From NCBI RefSeq assembly GCF_017591435.1, contig NC_059272.1, positions 5,189,994 to 5,253,993 on the forward strand: a DNA stretch of 64,000 nt. Direction: 5' to 3'. Source of the DNA: Portunus trituberculatus. Taxonomy: Eukaryota > Arthropoda > Malacostraca > Decapoda > Portunidae. The translations under genes and the position numbers were made by a program. Numbering within the stretch: position 1 is the stretch's first letter; every line of letters begins with the position of its first letter. Under the pieces are notes generated by a model. That model did not search any database. It worked only from the letters and a program-made list of their open reading frames with translations, and was not told where the DNA came from. Positions 55,812-64,000 of the stretch are shown here, piece by piece.

Positions 55812-56495
55812 TGTTACGTTCACCGGTTAAACTGGTAAGATTGGCATCGGAGAGCCGGTGAACAATAACAATAAAAAAAACACTGCAGGTTCAACTAGTG
55901 AGGAAATGCAAAAGGGGGTCACTTTAAAAAGCTATTTGAATAACCCATAATGAAATTGACACATATATAACAAGAAACATGAGACACAGATATATAACAT
56001 GAAACACAGGAAAATGACATACACATATACATATAACACAGTAATAAATACAACAATAAAGAACCCAACTTAATACCTAACAATAATCCTAATCCTATAT
56101 AGAGGCAATGTGGAAAACACGGACGAGGGGAAGTGATACTTATGCGGTGTCGCAGTGGTGAAATGCTGGGTGATGGTTGATCCCACGGCAGAACCAAGAG
56201 GCGTTGTGTTCACTGGTTGAGGCTTGGATCTCAACTCCCAATCCAGAAAACCAAGAGCTGGCTCAACACTTTCGGTTGAGTCGAAAGGGCCGCGTGAATC
56301 CAACTTCGGGACAGTAGCGGGCTTCATGAAACGGTGACGTGGAAGGTTCACGAGACGGTGACGTGGAAGGTTCACGAGGCGGTGACGTGGAAGGTTCACG
56401 AGGCGGTGACGTGGAAGGGGAGGCGGAGTGGTGGCGAACGAGGTAACAAGCGGAGGAGGTGATGGTAGTAATGCATGTTACGGGCGGGCGTAACA
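55812..56495 (-). repeat. 3' LTR of the Gmr1-like element
   Basis: Begins TGTTACG and ends CGTAACA. It contains four units of a 24-base repeat (ggtgacgtggaaggttcacg) at about 56324-56418. Nearly identical to the LTR at 61366-62047. Confidence 0.93.
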
Positions 56496-56506
56496 TTTCC
56501 TCCCCT
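56496..56506 (-). other. Polypurine tract
   Basis: On the minus strand GGGGAGGAAA directly precedes the 3' LTR. This is the usual primer site for plus-strand DNA synthesis. Confidence 0.8.
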
Positions 56507-56524
56507 AAGACCTCCGTAATGGGC

Positions 56525-56578
56525 TCATGAAGGAGGTGAGACGGGAGATCTTGATAAGGCGTCGGCGATGATGTTGTC
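56525..56578 (-). pseudogene. RNase H C-terminal remnant
   Basis: Minus-strand DNIIADALSRSPVSPPS and a stop at 56525-56527. This is the standard end of Ty3/gypsy RNase H (DNxxADALSR). It is out of frame with the innexin segment, separated by about 40 bases that include a run of nine G. The main RNase H domain is gone. Confidence 0.75.
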
Positions 56579-56619
56579 CACCCCCCCCCACCAGACACAG
56601 CACCTCGCAAAGGAAGAAC

Positions 56620-56955
56620 CTGCAGAAGCTTGAAGCGCACATCGGAGGAGACGATGACGAGGAGGCGATACACGAGCCAGACAGCGGTGATGGTGGTGAG
56701 AGAGACCAGCCAGAACCAGATGAACATGTAGATCTTCTCATTGATGATGTTAACCGCCAGCACACACATGGTGTCGTGGGTCTCGATGGTTCCCGAAGGG
56801 CCGAACTTCCTGAAGGTGCACTTGGTGACTCTGGGGAAGATGCGTGTCATGGGATCGATGCGCTTCTCGGGGTCCATGTCAGGGAAGTTGATGACCTCCG
56901 TGCCGTAGGTGAGGAAGGTGCCGTCCAGGAACAGGTCGGTGAAGTAGATGTTGCC
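56620..56955 (-). pseudogene. Captured innexin fragment (second extracellular loop to fourth membrane span)
   Basis: 112 codons without a stop: GNIYFTDLFLDGTFLTYG, then DPMTRIFPRVTKCTF, FGPSGTIETHDTMC, NIINEKIYMFIWFWL and VRFKLLQ. This is the innexin pattern of the second extracellular loop with its two conserved Cys and the fourth transmembrane helix, about a third of a normal innexin. It is GC-rich with C/G-ending codons, unlike the AT-rich retroelement. It is fused in frame behind the RT start. The right edge reads CTGCAG|GTTCTT, like an exon end with splice donor. It cannot form a channel alone. Confidence 0.9.
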
Positions 56956-57560
56956 CTCCAAGTCCTGAGTTATGTAATTTATAGCCCTCTGGAAGGTGGT
57001 GGGAGCATTAGACAATCCAAAGGGCATCACTGTGTATTGGTATAGTCCGAAGGGAGTGATGAAGGCGGATATTATTTGGGCCTCGTCCGAGAGGGGAATC
57101 TGGTAGTAACCTTTAAGCAAGTCTATATTGGTTAGAAATTTGGCTACTCCTATACTATCTATAAGGTCCTCTATCAAGGGCAATGGGTAGGAGTCTGGCA
57201 CCGTCACTTTATTTAATTTCCGGTAGTCGGTGCAAAATCGACTACTACCATCTGGCTTAGATGTTAACAGGCAGGAGAAGCCCAGGAGATATACTAGGTT
57301 CTGCAAGGTGATGACAGAGCAGATAGTCTACCTCTTTTTTCATCAAGTCTCTTTTAATGGGTGAAATGCGATAGGCTGGTTGTCTTATAGGCTTGATGTC
57401 ATTAGATGTTAATGTTATGTCATGTTGGATAGTATTACAAACTCCTGGAAGGTCACCTGTGATTTCAGAAAAGTCTAGCAATAACTTTTTAAGATCAGAC
57501 TGTTGTGAAGGTGTTAAGGAAAGAAACACCTCATCAAGGTTGGACATGATTTGGCTGTTT
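56956..57560 (-). pseudogene. Gmr1-like reverse transcriptase, N-terminal part
   Basis: After the integrase C-terminus the protein continues SNLDEVFLSLTPSQQSDL, PIRQPAYRISPIKRDLM, then (after a frameshift near 57280) DGSSRFCTDYRKLNKVT, FLTNIDLLKGYYQIPL and MPFGLSNAPTTFQRAINYI. These are the first RT motifs, including the first catalytic Asp (NIDLLKG). At DLEG, where YxDD should follow, the sequence turns into innexin. The enzyme lacks its catalytic pair, thumb and RNase H. Confidence 0.9.
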
Positions 57561-57639
57561 GAGGGGCGTCCTTTAGGTGACAAGAAGAGGAATTCGATGT
57601 CGGACTCTTCCTCGGGGGGCACAGGACCAGACTCCTTTC

Positions 57640-59033
57640 CTACCAGACATACAGGTACAGCGCGAGACAAGTCGTCCTCTGGTTCTCTGGAGTGGTAAGG
57701 TTTCATTAGATTAATATGAACAAGTTGGGAATCCTTACGACGGTCAGGAGTGTGGACCACATAATTTAATGGACTTAGTTTTTGAGCCACAACATAAGGT
57801 CCCATGAACTTACTGTGAAGAGCATTGCCTGGAGTGGGGAGAAAAGTAAAACCTTGTCTCCTGGTTTGAAACTTCTCATGACAGATTTGGGAAGAGAATT
57901 CTGTTGCATTTTAGTTTGAGATTTGAGGAAGTTTGATTTAGCAAAAGATCTGACTTCACTGATTTTATTCTTAAGGTTACTGATGTAGTCAGACACACTG
58001 GGGCTTGAAGGAGTATTTTGAGTAAACCATTGATCCTTTAATATTTTGAGAGGCCCCCTGATCTGTCTACCATAGAGTAATTCAAAAGGGAGTAACCTAA
58101 AGAATCTTGAGGAGATTCTCTTAAAGCGAAGAGAAGGAAAGAAATACTTTCATCCCAGTCTCCTTGATGCTCCAAGCAATACTTCTTCATCATGGATTTT
58201 AATGTTTGGTGAAACCGCTCCAGACAGCCTTGGGATTGGGGTGGTAAGCCGAGGAGGTAACATGGTCGATGTTTAGCTCATTCACTATCTGTTGGAAAAA
58301 ATGGCTAGTGAAATTGCTACCCTTGTCAGACTGAATTTGTTTTGGAATTCCTACCGAGGTGAAAAATGTATTAGATGTTTTACAATGGTCTTTGATGTGA
58401 TGTTCTTAAGAGGGAATGCTTCAGGGTACCTGGTAGTGGGATCCATGAGGGTTAACAAATACTGATTCCCTCGTTTGGTTTTGGGTAAGGGCCCTACGCA
58501 GTCTAGTATGATCTTTTCGAAGGGCTCCGTCTGAACTGGAATAGGCGTCAGAGGAGCTGGCACAAGGCGTTCGTTAGGCTTACCCACAATTTGACATATG
58601 TGACATGTTTTACATAGTGTGACACATCCTTTTTCATTCCTGGCCAAAAAAATGTTGAAGAGCCTTCTTGTAGGTTTTTGGATGCCTAGATGACCTGACA
58701 ATCCATCATGAGCTAGTTCTATAATGGCTGGTCTTACAGACAAGGGATGACAACTTGATGTGTTTCTGACCAGGTGTCTAGTTGTTTCAGTTCAGGAGGT
58801 CTGTAGGCACGCATCAGGACTCCTTCCTGATAATAAAAACAAGGCAATTTAGACATATCCTTTGTCTCACTGGCCACATGTCTGATCTTAGCCAAAGTGA
58901 GATCCTGTTCCTGAGCATTAATCAAATTCTCCTTTGAAATGATGTTATTATACAAGTTGTCAGTAGAGGCAATCATTGGTGGAGGAGGTGATGAAAGGCA
59001 GGGGACTTGGACTGAGACCTGGTGACTGCACAC
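57640..59033 (-). pseudogene. Gmr1-like integrase (upstream of RT)
   Basis: Starts with an AQEQDLTLAKIRH-type linker. H2C2 zinc motif AHDGLSGHLG and CKTCHICQ lies near 58710-58600. The core has IILDCVGPLPKTK (first Asp), QSDKGSNFTS (second Asp, near 58325) and CLERFHQTLK (Glu, near 58225). The GPY/F-type C-terminal module GPYVVAQKLSPLNYVVHTPD is at about 57805-57746. Frameshifts lie near 58740, 58360, 58240, 58100 and 57830. It follows protease directly. Confidence 0.88.
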
Positions 59034-59105
59034 ACTGGGAAGAAGTGAGGGATGTTTCGTCCAGGGTCTTAGTGGGACTTTCTGTTAAGGGAGAATCAAG
59101 AACAA

Positions 59106-59560
59106 TTAAGTTTGGAACAGCCAAGTTACCCGCAAGATCATTACCCAGTACAAGATGTACCCCGGTACTGGCAGTTCACCAGGTTTAATGGCTACCTCAA
59201 CCTCTCCTGAAATGAACGGGCACTGTAAGCTAATATTAGCCAAGGGATAGGAGAGCTGTGATTCGAGACCTGTAAGGATCACCTTCTCCCCAGTGAAAGC
59301 CTGTTTGATGTTAGGGATGACATCTTCCCTTAAGATGGATTGGGCAGCACCTGTATCACGCAGAACCTTGATATTTATTGCCTTGTCTTTACCATCAGTC
59401 AGAGACACTTTACCTTGATACATGTACGAGTCATAAAGTTCTAGAGGAGAGTTGACAGGGTTAGCTAGGGCCACTGGTTTCTTGTTCTCAAATGTGTTAG
59501 GTCTAGGGGACACAAAAGAAAATTGACGTTGAGAACCCTTGCAATTTGGGTGTCTACATT
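59106..59560 (-). pseudogene. Gmr1-like aspartic protease region
   Basis: VLRDTGAAQSILREDVIP holds the Asp-Thr-Gly active site (near 59360). It continues GEKVILTGLESQLSYPLANI and stops at 59106 after a frameshift. Same frame as the zinc knuckle upstream, so gag and protease are probably one polyprotein. Confidence 0.83.
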
Positions 59561-60699
59561 TCTGGATCGTGTGACCTGGCTTCTTACAGTATGTACACCA
59601 GGGAGAATTATATGCATTTGGCGAGAATCCGGTTGGCTTACCACCCGCCCCAAAACCTTCCCCAAAGGAGGACCTAACATTAGACAGTGAACCACGACCT
59701 CTACTACCCAGGGATCCCATCAACAAAGCAAACGCATCAGCCACTTTAGCGGCAGACATAAGATCACTCTCTCCCGTTCTTCCACATGCCTCAGAATATT
59801 AAATGGTAACTTGTTCTTCCATTCTTCCAGGACCATTAGATTGAGCAACTCCGAAAAGGTGGTAATGTTAAGAGCGGCTAACCATTTCTTAAATTGTCTT
59901 AGTTTCTCACTAGCGAATTCAACATAGGTGTGAGACTCTGGTTTCACATACTTTCGAAACTGCTGTCTGTATCCATCAGAAGTGATAGAGTAGGCGTCTA
60001 GAATGTTACCTTTGATCTCTTCATATTCTACCTCATCACTAAGGCCGTTGTATACCCTATAAGCTTTTCCTACTAGCTTAGGGACAAGGAGAGACACCCA
60101 CTGATCCTGGGGCCATTTATTCCTATGAGCAATGCTCTCAAAAGCGCGAAATGACCCGTCAACATCAGATTCATCAAAAGGGGGAACTAGCGGAGCAGCT
60201 GTAGCAGGATTAAAGCTTGCTAACTGTTTCTTTATATCTATTTCTTCCCCTCTAAACTTAGCGTCATTTCGTAGGGTTAACTCCTGAATTTCTAACTCTT
60301 TCTCCTGCCTTCTAAGTTGTAATTGAAATTCTCTCTCTTCTTTCTTTTCCTGTAGTTGCATTTGTCTTTCATGCATCCGGTATTCTAGTTTAAGCTTCTC
60401 AATTTCCCATTGACTTAACCTACTCTTATCCTGTTCTTCCTGGGGACTGTGTATTATAGTCCTCGTAGAGGCTGACATGGGAGTTAACTCTTCTATGGCA
60501 TTTCCTAGCAACTGACCTTCTTGCACTAGATGTTCAACAACTACATTCTTAATGACCTCTTTAGTCATCTGAGACGTGATGGGAACATCAAAATGTTTAG
60601 CGATGGCTTTCCATTGGTCCTTCTTTATATTAGCATATTTAAGTTGTTCCAGAGAAGGGTCGGCACAAAATCTTCAACGTTAAACTGAGCGGAAGCCAT
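59560..60699 (-). pseudogene. Gmr1-like gag (coiled coil, capsid-like, zinc knuckle)
   Basis: Likely start MASAQFNVEDFV at 60699. One frameshift near 60665, then open from 60568 to 59720. A Gln/Glu-rich coiled coil (MHERQMQLQEKKEEREFQL) precedes a capsid-like region (FRAFESIAHRNKWP, then VPKLVGKAYRVYNGL). A second frameshift near 59765 leads to a zinc knuckle CTYCKKPGHTIQKC (59588-59547). Gag packages the element's RNA. Confidence 0.83.
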
Positions 60700-61345
60700 A
60701 TTAAATAGATGTTAAACCACAACAAAAAAAAAATGATAAGCGAATTACTTAAGTGAGGAACTTGGCAGAGTGATAATAAAGGCAACCTTGAAATTACCTA
60801 GATTATACTTAAGTAAACACTTATGAGTACAATCACTAATGAGGGGTAAACTAGAGTTACGGCATTAAGAGGGATCCGGATTACTCTAGTTACGAGACTT
60901 GAGTGAGGAGCGAATTGTACTGAGACTTGTTATTGATAAGGAGGCGGATTAGTCTGAGACTAGTTAAAATGGCCGATTCTAACTAGCGAGAAAAATGATC
61001 CGCGAAGTGAGGGGATTGAGGGTTCGCATGAACATATGATGATCCCAACACTTGGATAACACTTATTACACACCTGCCTATGTGCAAAAACTAGAGATAA
61101 GTGCTATCGGTGAACACGCCTTTCTACCTGGTTTCCTGCTCTACCACTGCTATGCGATACCAATGAAAGTCACGAAGCACGTTTAACCCAAAAGGAGCCA
61201 CTTGATCGCACAAAGGTAAATTTAAACCACACGCAGAGTAAGTCACAGAAAAAAAACACATCAGAGTCACAACACCACAGAAACACAAGCAATCACAGAA
61301 AAAAAAGTCACTGGAAAAATGGAACACTGAACATGGGTTATAATG

Positions 61346-61363
61346 GTCCTGTCACGGTCGCCA
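61346..61363 (-). other. Primer binding site, tRNA-Arg type
   Basis: The minus strand reads TGGCGACCGTGACAGGAC, two bases inside the 5' LTR. Its complement matches, from my knowledge, the 3' end of arthropod tRNA-Arg(UCG) including CCA. It primes minus-strand synthesis. Confidence 0.8.
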
Positions 61364-61365
61364 AT

Positions 61366-62047
61366 TGTTACGTTCACCGGTTAAACTGGTAAGATTGGCA
61401 TCGGAGAGCCGGTGAACAATAACAATAAAAAAAACACTGCAGGTTCAACTGGTGAGGAAATGCAAAAGGGGGTCACTTTAAAAGCTATTTAATAACCCAT
61501 AATGAAATTGACACATATATAACAAGAAACATGAAACACAGATATATAACATGAAACACAGGAAAATGACATACACATATACATATAACACAGTAATAAA
61601 TACAACAATAAAGAACCCAACTTAATACCTAACAATAATCCTAATCCTATATAGAGGCAATGTGGAAAACACGGACGAGGGAAGTGATACTTATGCGGTG
61701 TCGCAGTGGTGAAATGCTGGGTGATGGTTGATCCCACGGCAGAACCAAGAGGCGTTGTGTTCACAGGTTGAGGCTTGGATCTCAACTCCCAATCCAGAAA
61801 ACCAAGAGCTGGCTCAACACTTTCGGTTGAGTCGAAAAGGGCCGCGTGAATCCAACTTCGGGACAGTAGCCGGGCTTCATGAAACGGTGACGTGGAAGGT
61901 TCACGACGGTGGCGTGGAAGGTTCACGAGACGGTGACGTGGAAGGTTCACGAGACGGTGACGTGGAAGGGGAGGCGGAGTGGTGGCGAACGAGGTAACAA
62001 GCGGAGGTGGTGATGGTAGTAATGCATGTTACGGGCGGGCCGTAACA
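61366..62047 (-). repeat. 5' LTR of the Gmr1-like element
   Basis: Same ends as the other LTR (TGTTACG ... CGTAACA). Differences are few: single bases, one-base indels, and a changed unit in the 24-base repeat near 61886-61970. Confidence 0.93.
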
Positions 62048-62189
62048 GGGTGTCAAAGCTGTTCGTAGAGCGGAAATTCGTTAAGCGGACGTAATTTTCT
62101 CATAGGAAATAATGGAAATAGGGGGATGCGTTCTGGGCTGGTCCCCAACATACCACATGGGTAAAAAAAACAAAATATATATATATATT

Positions 62190-62882
62190 TCTATTAGCTT
62201 TTTACAAGCCTTGCTCCCAAGAAAGGATTGTTTTGTAATGCATAAAGTGAAATCTTACATGAAATACCAAAAAATAAAGCAGAGATGATGAGATCGGCCA
62301 CAGACGGCGGAGACTCCGGCGACTTGGCTTCTTCTTCTTCTTCTTGTGACCTGTCTAGCTTGGCATGTTTTCTTTCACCACGATAATATTACATTTGTTT
62401 TCACTCCTCTATTGCCTGCTATAACGGATATCATATCTTAGTATTCATACAAGCTCATGCCATGAGGATAACCTGGACTCCATGGCACTGAGTGATAGTG
62501 AATTACTAATGAATTTTTCATTAGTAATTCACTGTCACTCAGTGCCACGGAGTCAAAGTTATCCTCATGGCATGAGGGTATATGAATACTAAGACATGAT
62601 ATCCATTATAGCAGGCAATAGAGGAGTGGAAACAAATGTAATATCGTGGTGAAAGAAAACATGCCAAGCTAAAAAGGTCACAAGAAGAAGAAGAGGAAGC
62701 AGCCAAGTTGCCGGAGTCTCTGCAGTCTTTGGCCAATCTCATCATCTCTGCTTTATTTTTTGGTATTCCATGTAAGATTTCACTTTATCCATTACAAAAC
62801 AATCCTTTCTTGGGGGCAAGGTTTGTAAAAAGCTAATTGAAATGGTGTTTTGTGAACATATATGCATATATAAGACAGTAAC
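62190..62882. repeat. Foldback family 1, copy 2
   Basis: Arms of about 320 bases meet at aatgaatttttcatt near 62515. The left arm carries ctattgcctgctataacgg (62409) and aaaggattgttttgtaatgc; the right arm carries their complements. Same family as 54558-55036. The right arm extends to 62882, where a short unrelated insertion starts. Confidence 0.9.
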
Positions 62883-63030
62883 ACAGGACCAGCGGGAGAT
62901 TCAAATGGGGACCAAATTGTGCAATCGCGAGTCAAAGTCGTGCTCGGCGAAATATGGTACATTTTACCGATTCGTGTATACGCGAGATTCGTGTTCGGTG
63001 AATTTGTGTTCGGCGAGGTATGACTGTATT
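62883..63030. mobile_element. Small Tigger-like end fragment
   Basis: Ends tgttcggcgaggtatgactg plus TA at 63012-63033, a pattern like a Tigger/pogo right end, inserted in the foldback arm. After it the arm sequence (ttccacgtaagatttcac) is repeated. Confidence 0.5.
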
Positions 63031-63249
63031 CCACGTAAGATTTCACTTTATGCATTACAAAACAATCCTTTCTTGGGGGCAAGGTTTATAAAAAGCTTAT
63101 AGAAATATATATAATTTTATTTTAACCCATGTGGTATGGTGAAAACCAGCTCAGAACGCATCCCCGCTATTTCCATTATTTCTTATGGGAAGATTACGAA
63201 CAGCTTTGACGCCCCCTATCCTGTTCATTAAGCAGAGTATTGCTGTATG

Positions 63250-63253
<4 letters not shown>

Positions 63254-63318
<65 letters not shown>
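63254..63318. repeat. (TA)n microsatellite
   Basis: TA run between the right end of the foldback element and the left end of a Tigger copy. Confidence 0.95.
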
Positions 63319-63321
<3 letters not shown>

Positions 63322-63505
63322 ACCCCCGTTTAAATAAAGTTCACACAACAAAATTTCGCTACAACTAAGGTTTCATTTTACTACCATCTGCTCGTTTAAC
63401 GAACACCAAACTCACTTTAACGAAGTTTTATCCAGGTAATTTTTTTCAAAATTTGAAAGCCCCACCATATCACGCAAGCTGACAGGCTTTTGAATACACC
63501 AGGAT

Positions 63506-63578
63506 CTGCTGGTACTAAGGCCTGCCTCAGGAAAAATCCTGGGACACCTATATAATAAAGATCAAGATCAAGATCAAG
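63506..63578 (+). mobile_element. Retroposon 3' tail with (ATCAAG)n
   Basis: gcctgcctcaggaaaaatcc then cctatataataaagatcaag repeats. It interrupts the Tigger leader and ends in three to four GATCAA units, as some LINE/SINE tails do. Too short to classify. Confidence 0.45.
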
Positions 63579-63672
63579 CCTCTCGTGGACAACATGCGCA
63601 ACATTCACTCCCCAGTCAAAACATAACAGCGTCAGCAGCAGCTTGTCTTCCCTAGCTCAACTTACCACCAAA

Positions 63673-63894
63673 ATGCCCTGCAATTGGCCTAGTGTTCATA
63701 AGAAGACCATGAAGTCTCTTACTCTCCAAATGAAGGTAGATATTATTCACAGACACGAGAGAGGCCAGAAAACTATAGCAGTGCTGGGCACTATCTTGAC
63801 TCCATATTATACTGTCTCTATTTTCAAGTCAGCAGACTCTATTAAGAAGGCTGGTGAGACCGTATCTTCCTTGCAAGCTAAAAGAACCACCTGA
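63673..63894 (+). pseudogene. Tigger transposase N-terminus
   Basis: MPCNWPSVHKKTMKSLTLQMK, then DIIHRHERGQKTIAVLG: CENP-B-type N-terminal domain matching the fragment at 52999-53157. A stop at 63892-63894 is followed by HDSTMDKMESLVEMW in the next stretch, which continues the family pattern, so the copy is broken. The rest is beyond the window. Confidence 0.75.
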
Positions 63895-64000
63895 ACTCAT
63901 GACTCTACAATGGATAAAATGGAAAGCCTTGTGGAAATGTGGTACATAAGTTTTGTATGCAGTACAATGATGCGCACTTTGTTTATATTCCACAGGTTGC

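Larger units (their letters stand above)
55812..62047 (-). mobile_element. Gmr1-like Ty3/gypsy retrotransposon carrying an innexin fragment
   Basis: Complete structure on the minus strand: two LTRs of about 683 bp, PBS, gag, protease, integrase, reverse transcriptase, polypurine tract. GGGT flanks it on both sides (55808-55811 and 62048-62051). The integrase lies upstream of RT, as in Gmr1-like elements. RT is interrupted before its catalytic motif by an innexin segment. LTRs differ only by a few substitutions, small indels and repeat-number changes, so the insertion is fairly young. Confidence 0.9.
55777..63245. mobile_element. Tigger-type foldback element carrying an LTR retrotransposon
   Basis: TA at 55775-55776, CAGTAATACTCCGCTTAACG at the left, and the inverse ttaagcagagtattgctg plus TA at 63246-63247. 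Inner flanks are also inverted: ggggatgcgttctg near 62124 against cagaacgcatcccc near 63152. Removing the retrotransposon at 55812-62047 leaves a palindrome-like element of about 1.2 kb. Confidence 0.8.
63319..64000 (+). mobile_element. Tigger element 2 family, second copy (runs off the window)
   Basis: The left end resembles the inverse of 53176-53263 (cacacaacaaaatttcgcta, gacaggcttttgaatacac). A retroposon tail is inserted at about 63506-63578. The transposase start follows. Confidence 0.75.

Noticed and set aside
56263..57306. 347-codon frame as one functional fusion protein
   Set aside because: It does contain RT plus innexin, but beyond 56620 it runs on out of frame through the RNase H remnant and LTR. 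RT lacks its catalytic motif, so a working enzyme or channel is not supported.
61346..61363. tRNA gene fragment
   Set aside because: Only 18 bases matching a tRNA 3' end, at the exact place of a primer binding site; no cloverleaf around it.

Overview
This 64 kb window is eukaryotic and almost entirely transposable elements. It most likely comes from a decapod crustacean. The support is several L2/CR1-like LINEs, a DIRS element, many Tigger/pogo and piggyBac-type DNA transposons, long (GA)n/(CA)n/(TA)n runs, and a stretch of the arthropod telomere repeat TTAGG. I found no intact host gene, rRNA gene, tRNA gene or CRISPR array. Nearly every coding region is a broken transposon gene, so most coding entries are given as pseudogenes.

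Layout. 1-1809: 3' half of a Ty3/gypsy element, with its LTR ending inside LINE copy A (1810-3668). 3669-7715: LINE copy B. 7722-12213: a (GA)n run, an undescribed interspersed repeat, a foldback, a Harbinger transposase exon, a TTAA-flanked element and a minisatellite. 12214-34748: possibly one piggyBac-like element split by a 21 kb array of LINE copies C, D and E. LINE E is itself split by a DIRS element (23501-32612), which carries a piggyBac element (27599-31569). 34917-35110: a near-perfect palindrome with hammerhead-like motifs. 35639-39437: a second LINE family, a Tigger element split by a LINE, and a Myb/SANT-like fragment. 39897-48672: LINE copies F, G and H with a solo LTR, a TTAGG run and a TTAA element nested in them. 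48677-55510: microsatellites, foldbacks, several nested Tigger/pogo elements and a second copy of the undescribed repeat. 55777-63245: a Tigger-type foldback element holding a complete LTR retrotransposon (55812-62047, minus strand). 63319-64000: the start of another Tigger.

The outstanding observation is in the retrotransposon at 55812-62047. Its pol order is protease, integrase, reverse transcriptase, the unusual order of Gmr1-like Ty3/gypsy elements. Just before the expected YxDD catalytic motif, its reverse transcriptase runs in frame into about 112 codons of a GC-rich innexin (gap-junction protein) fragment. Only the last codons of RNase H follow. The near-identical LTRs and a 4-bp target duplication flank the whole, so the chimera appears to have moved as one unit.

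A second theme is that the main LINE family repeatedly sits head-to-tail: the 5' end of one copy abuts the short-repeat/(CA)n tail of the previous one. In two diverged LINE families ORF2 also overlaps the end of ORF1 in the -1 frame.
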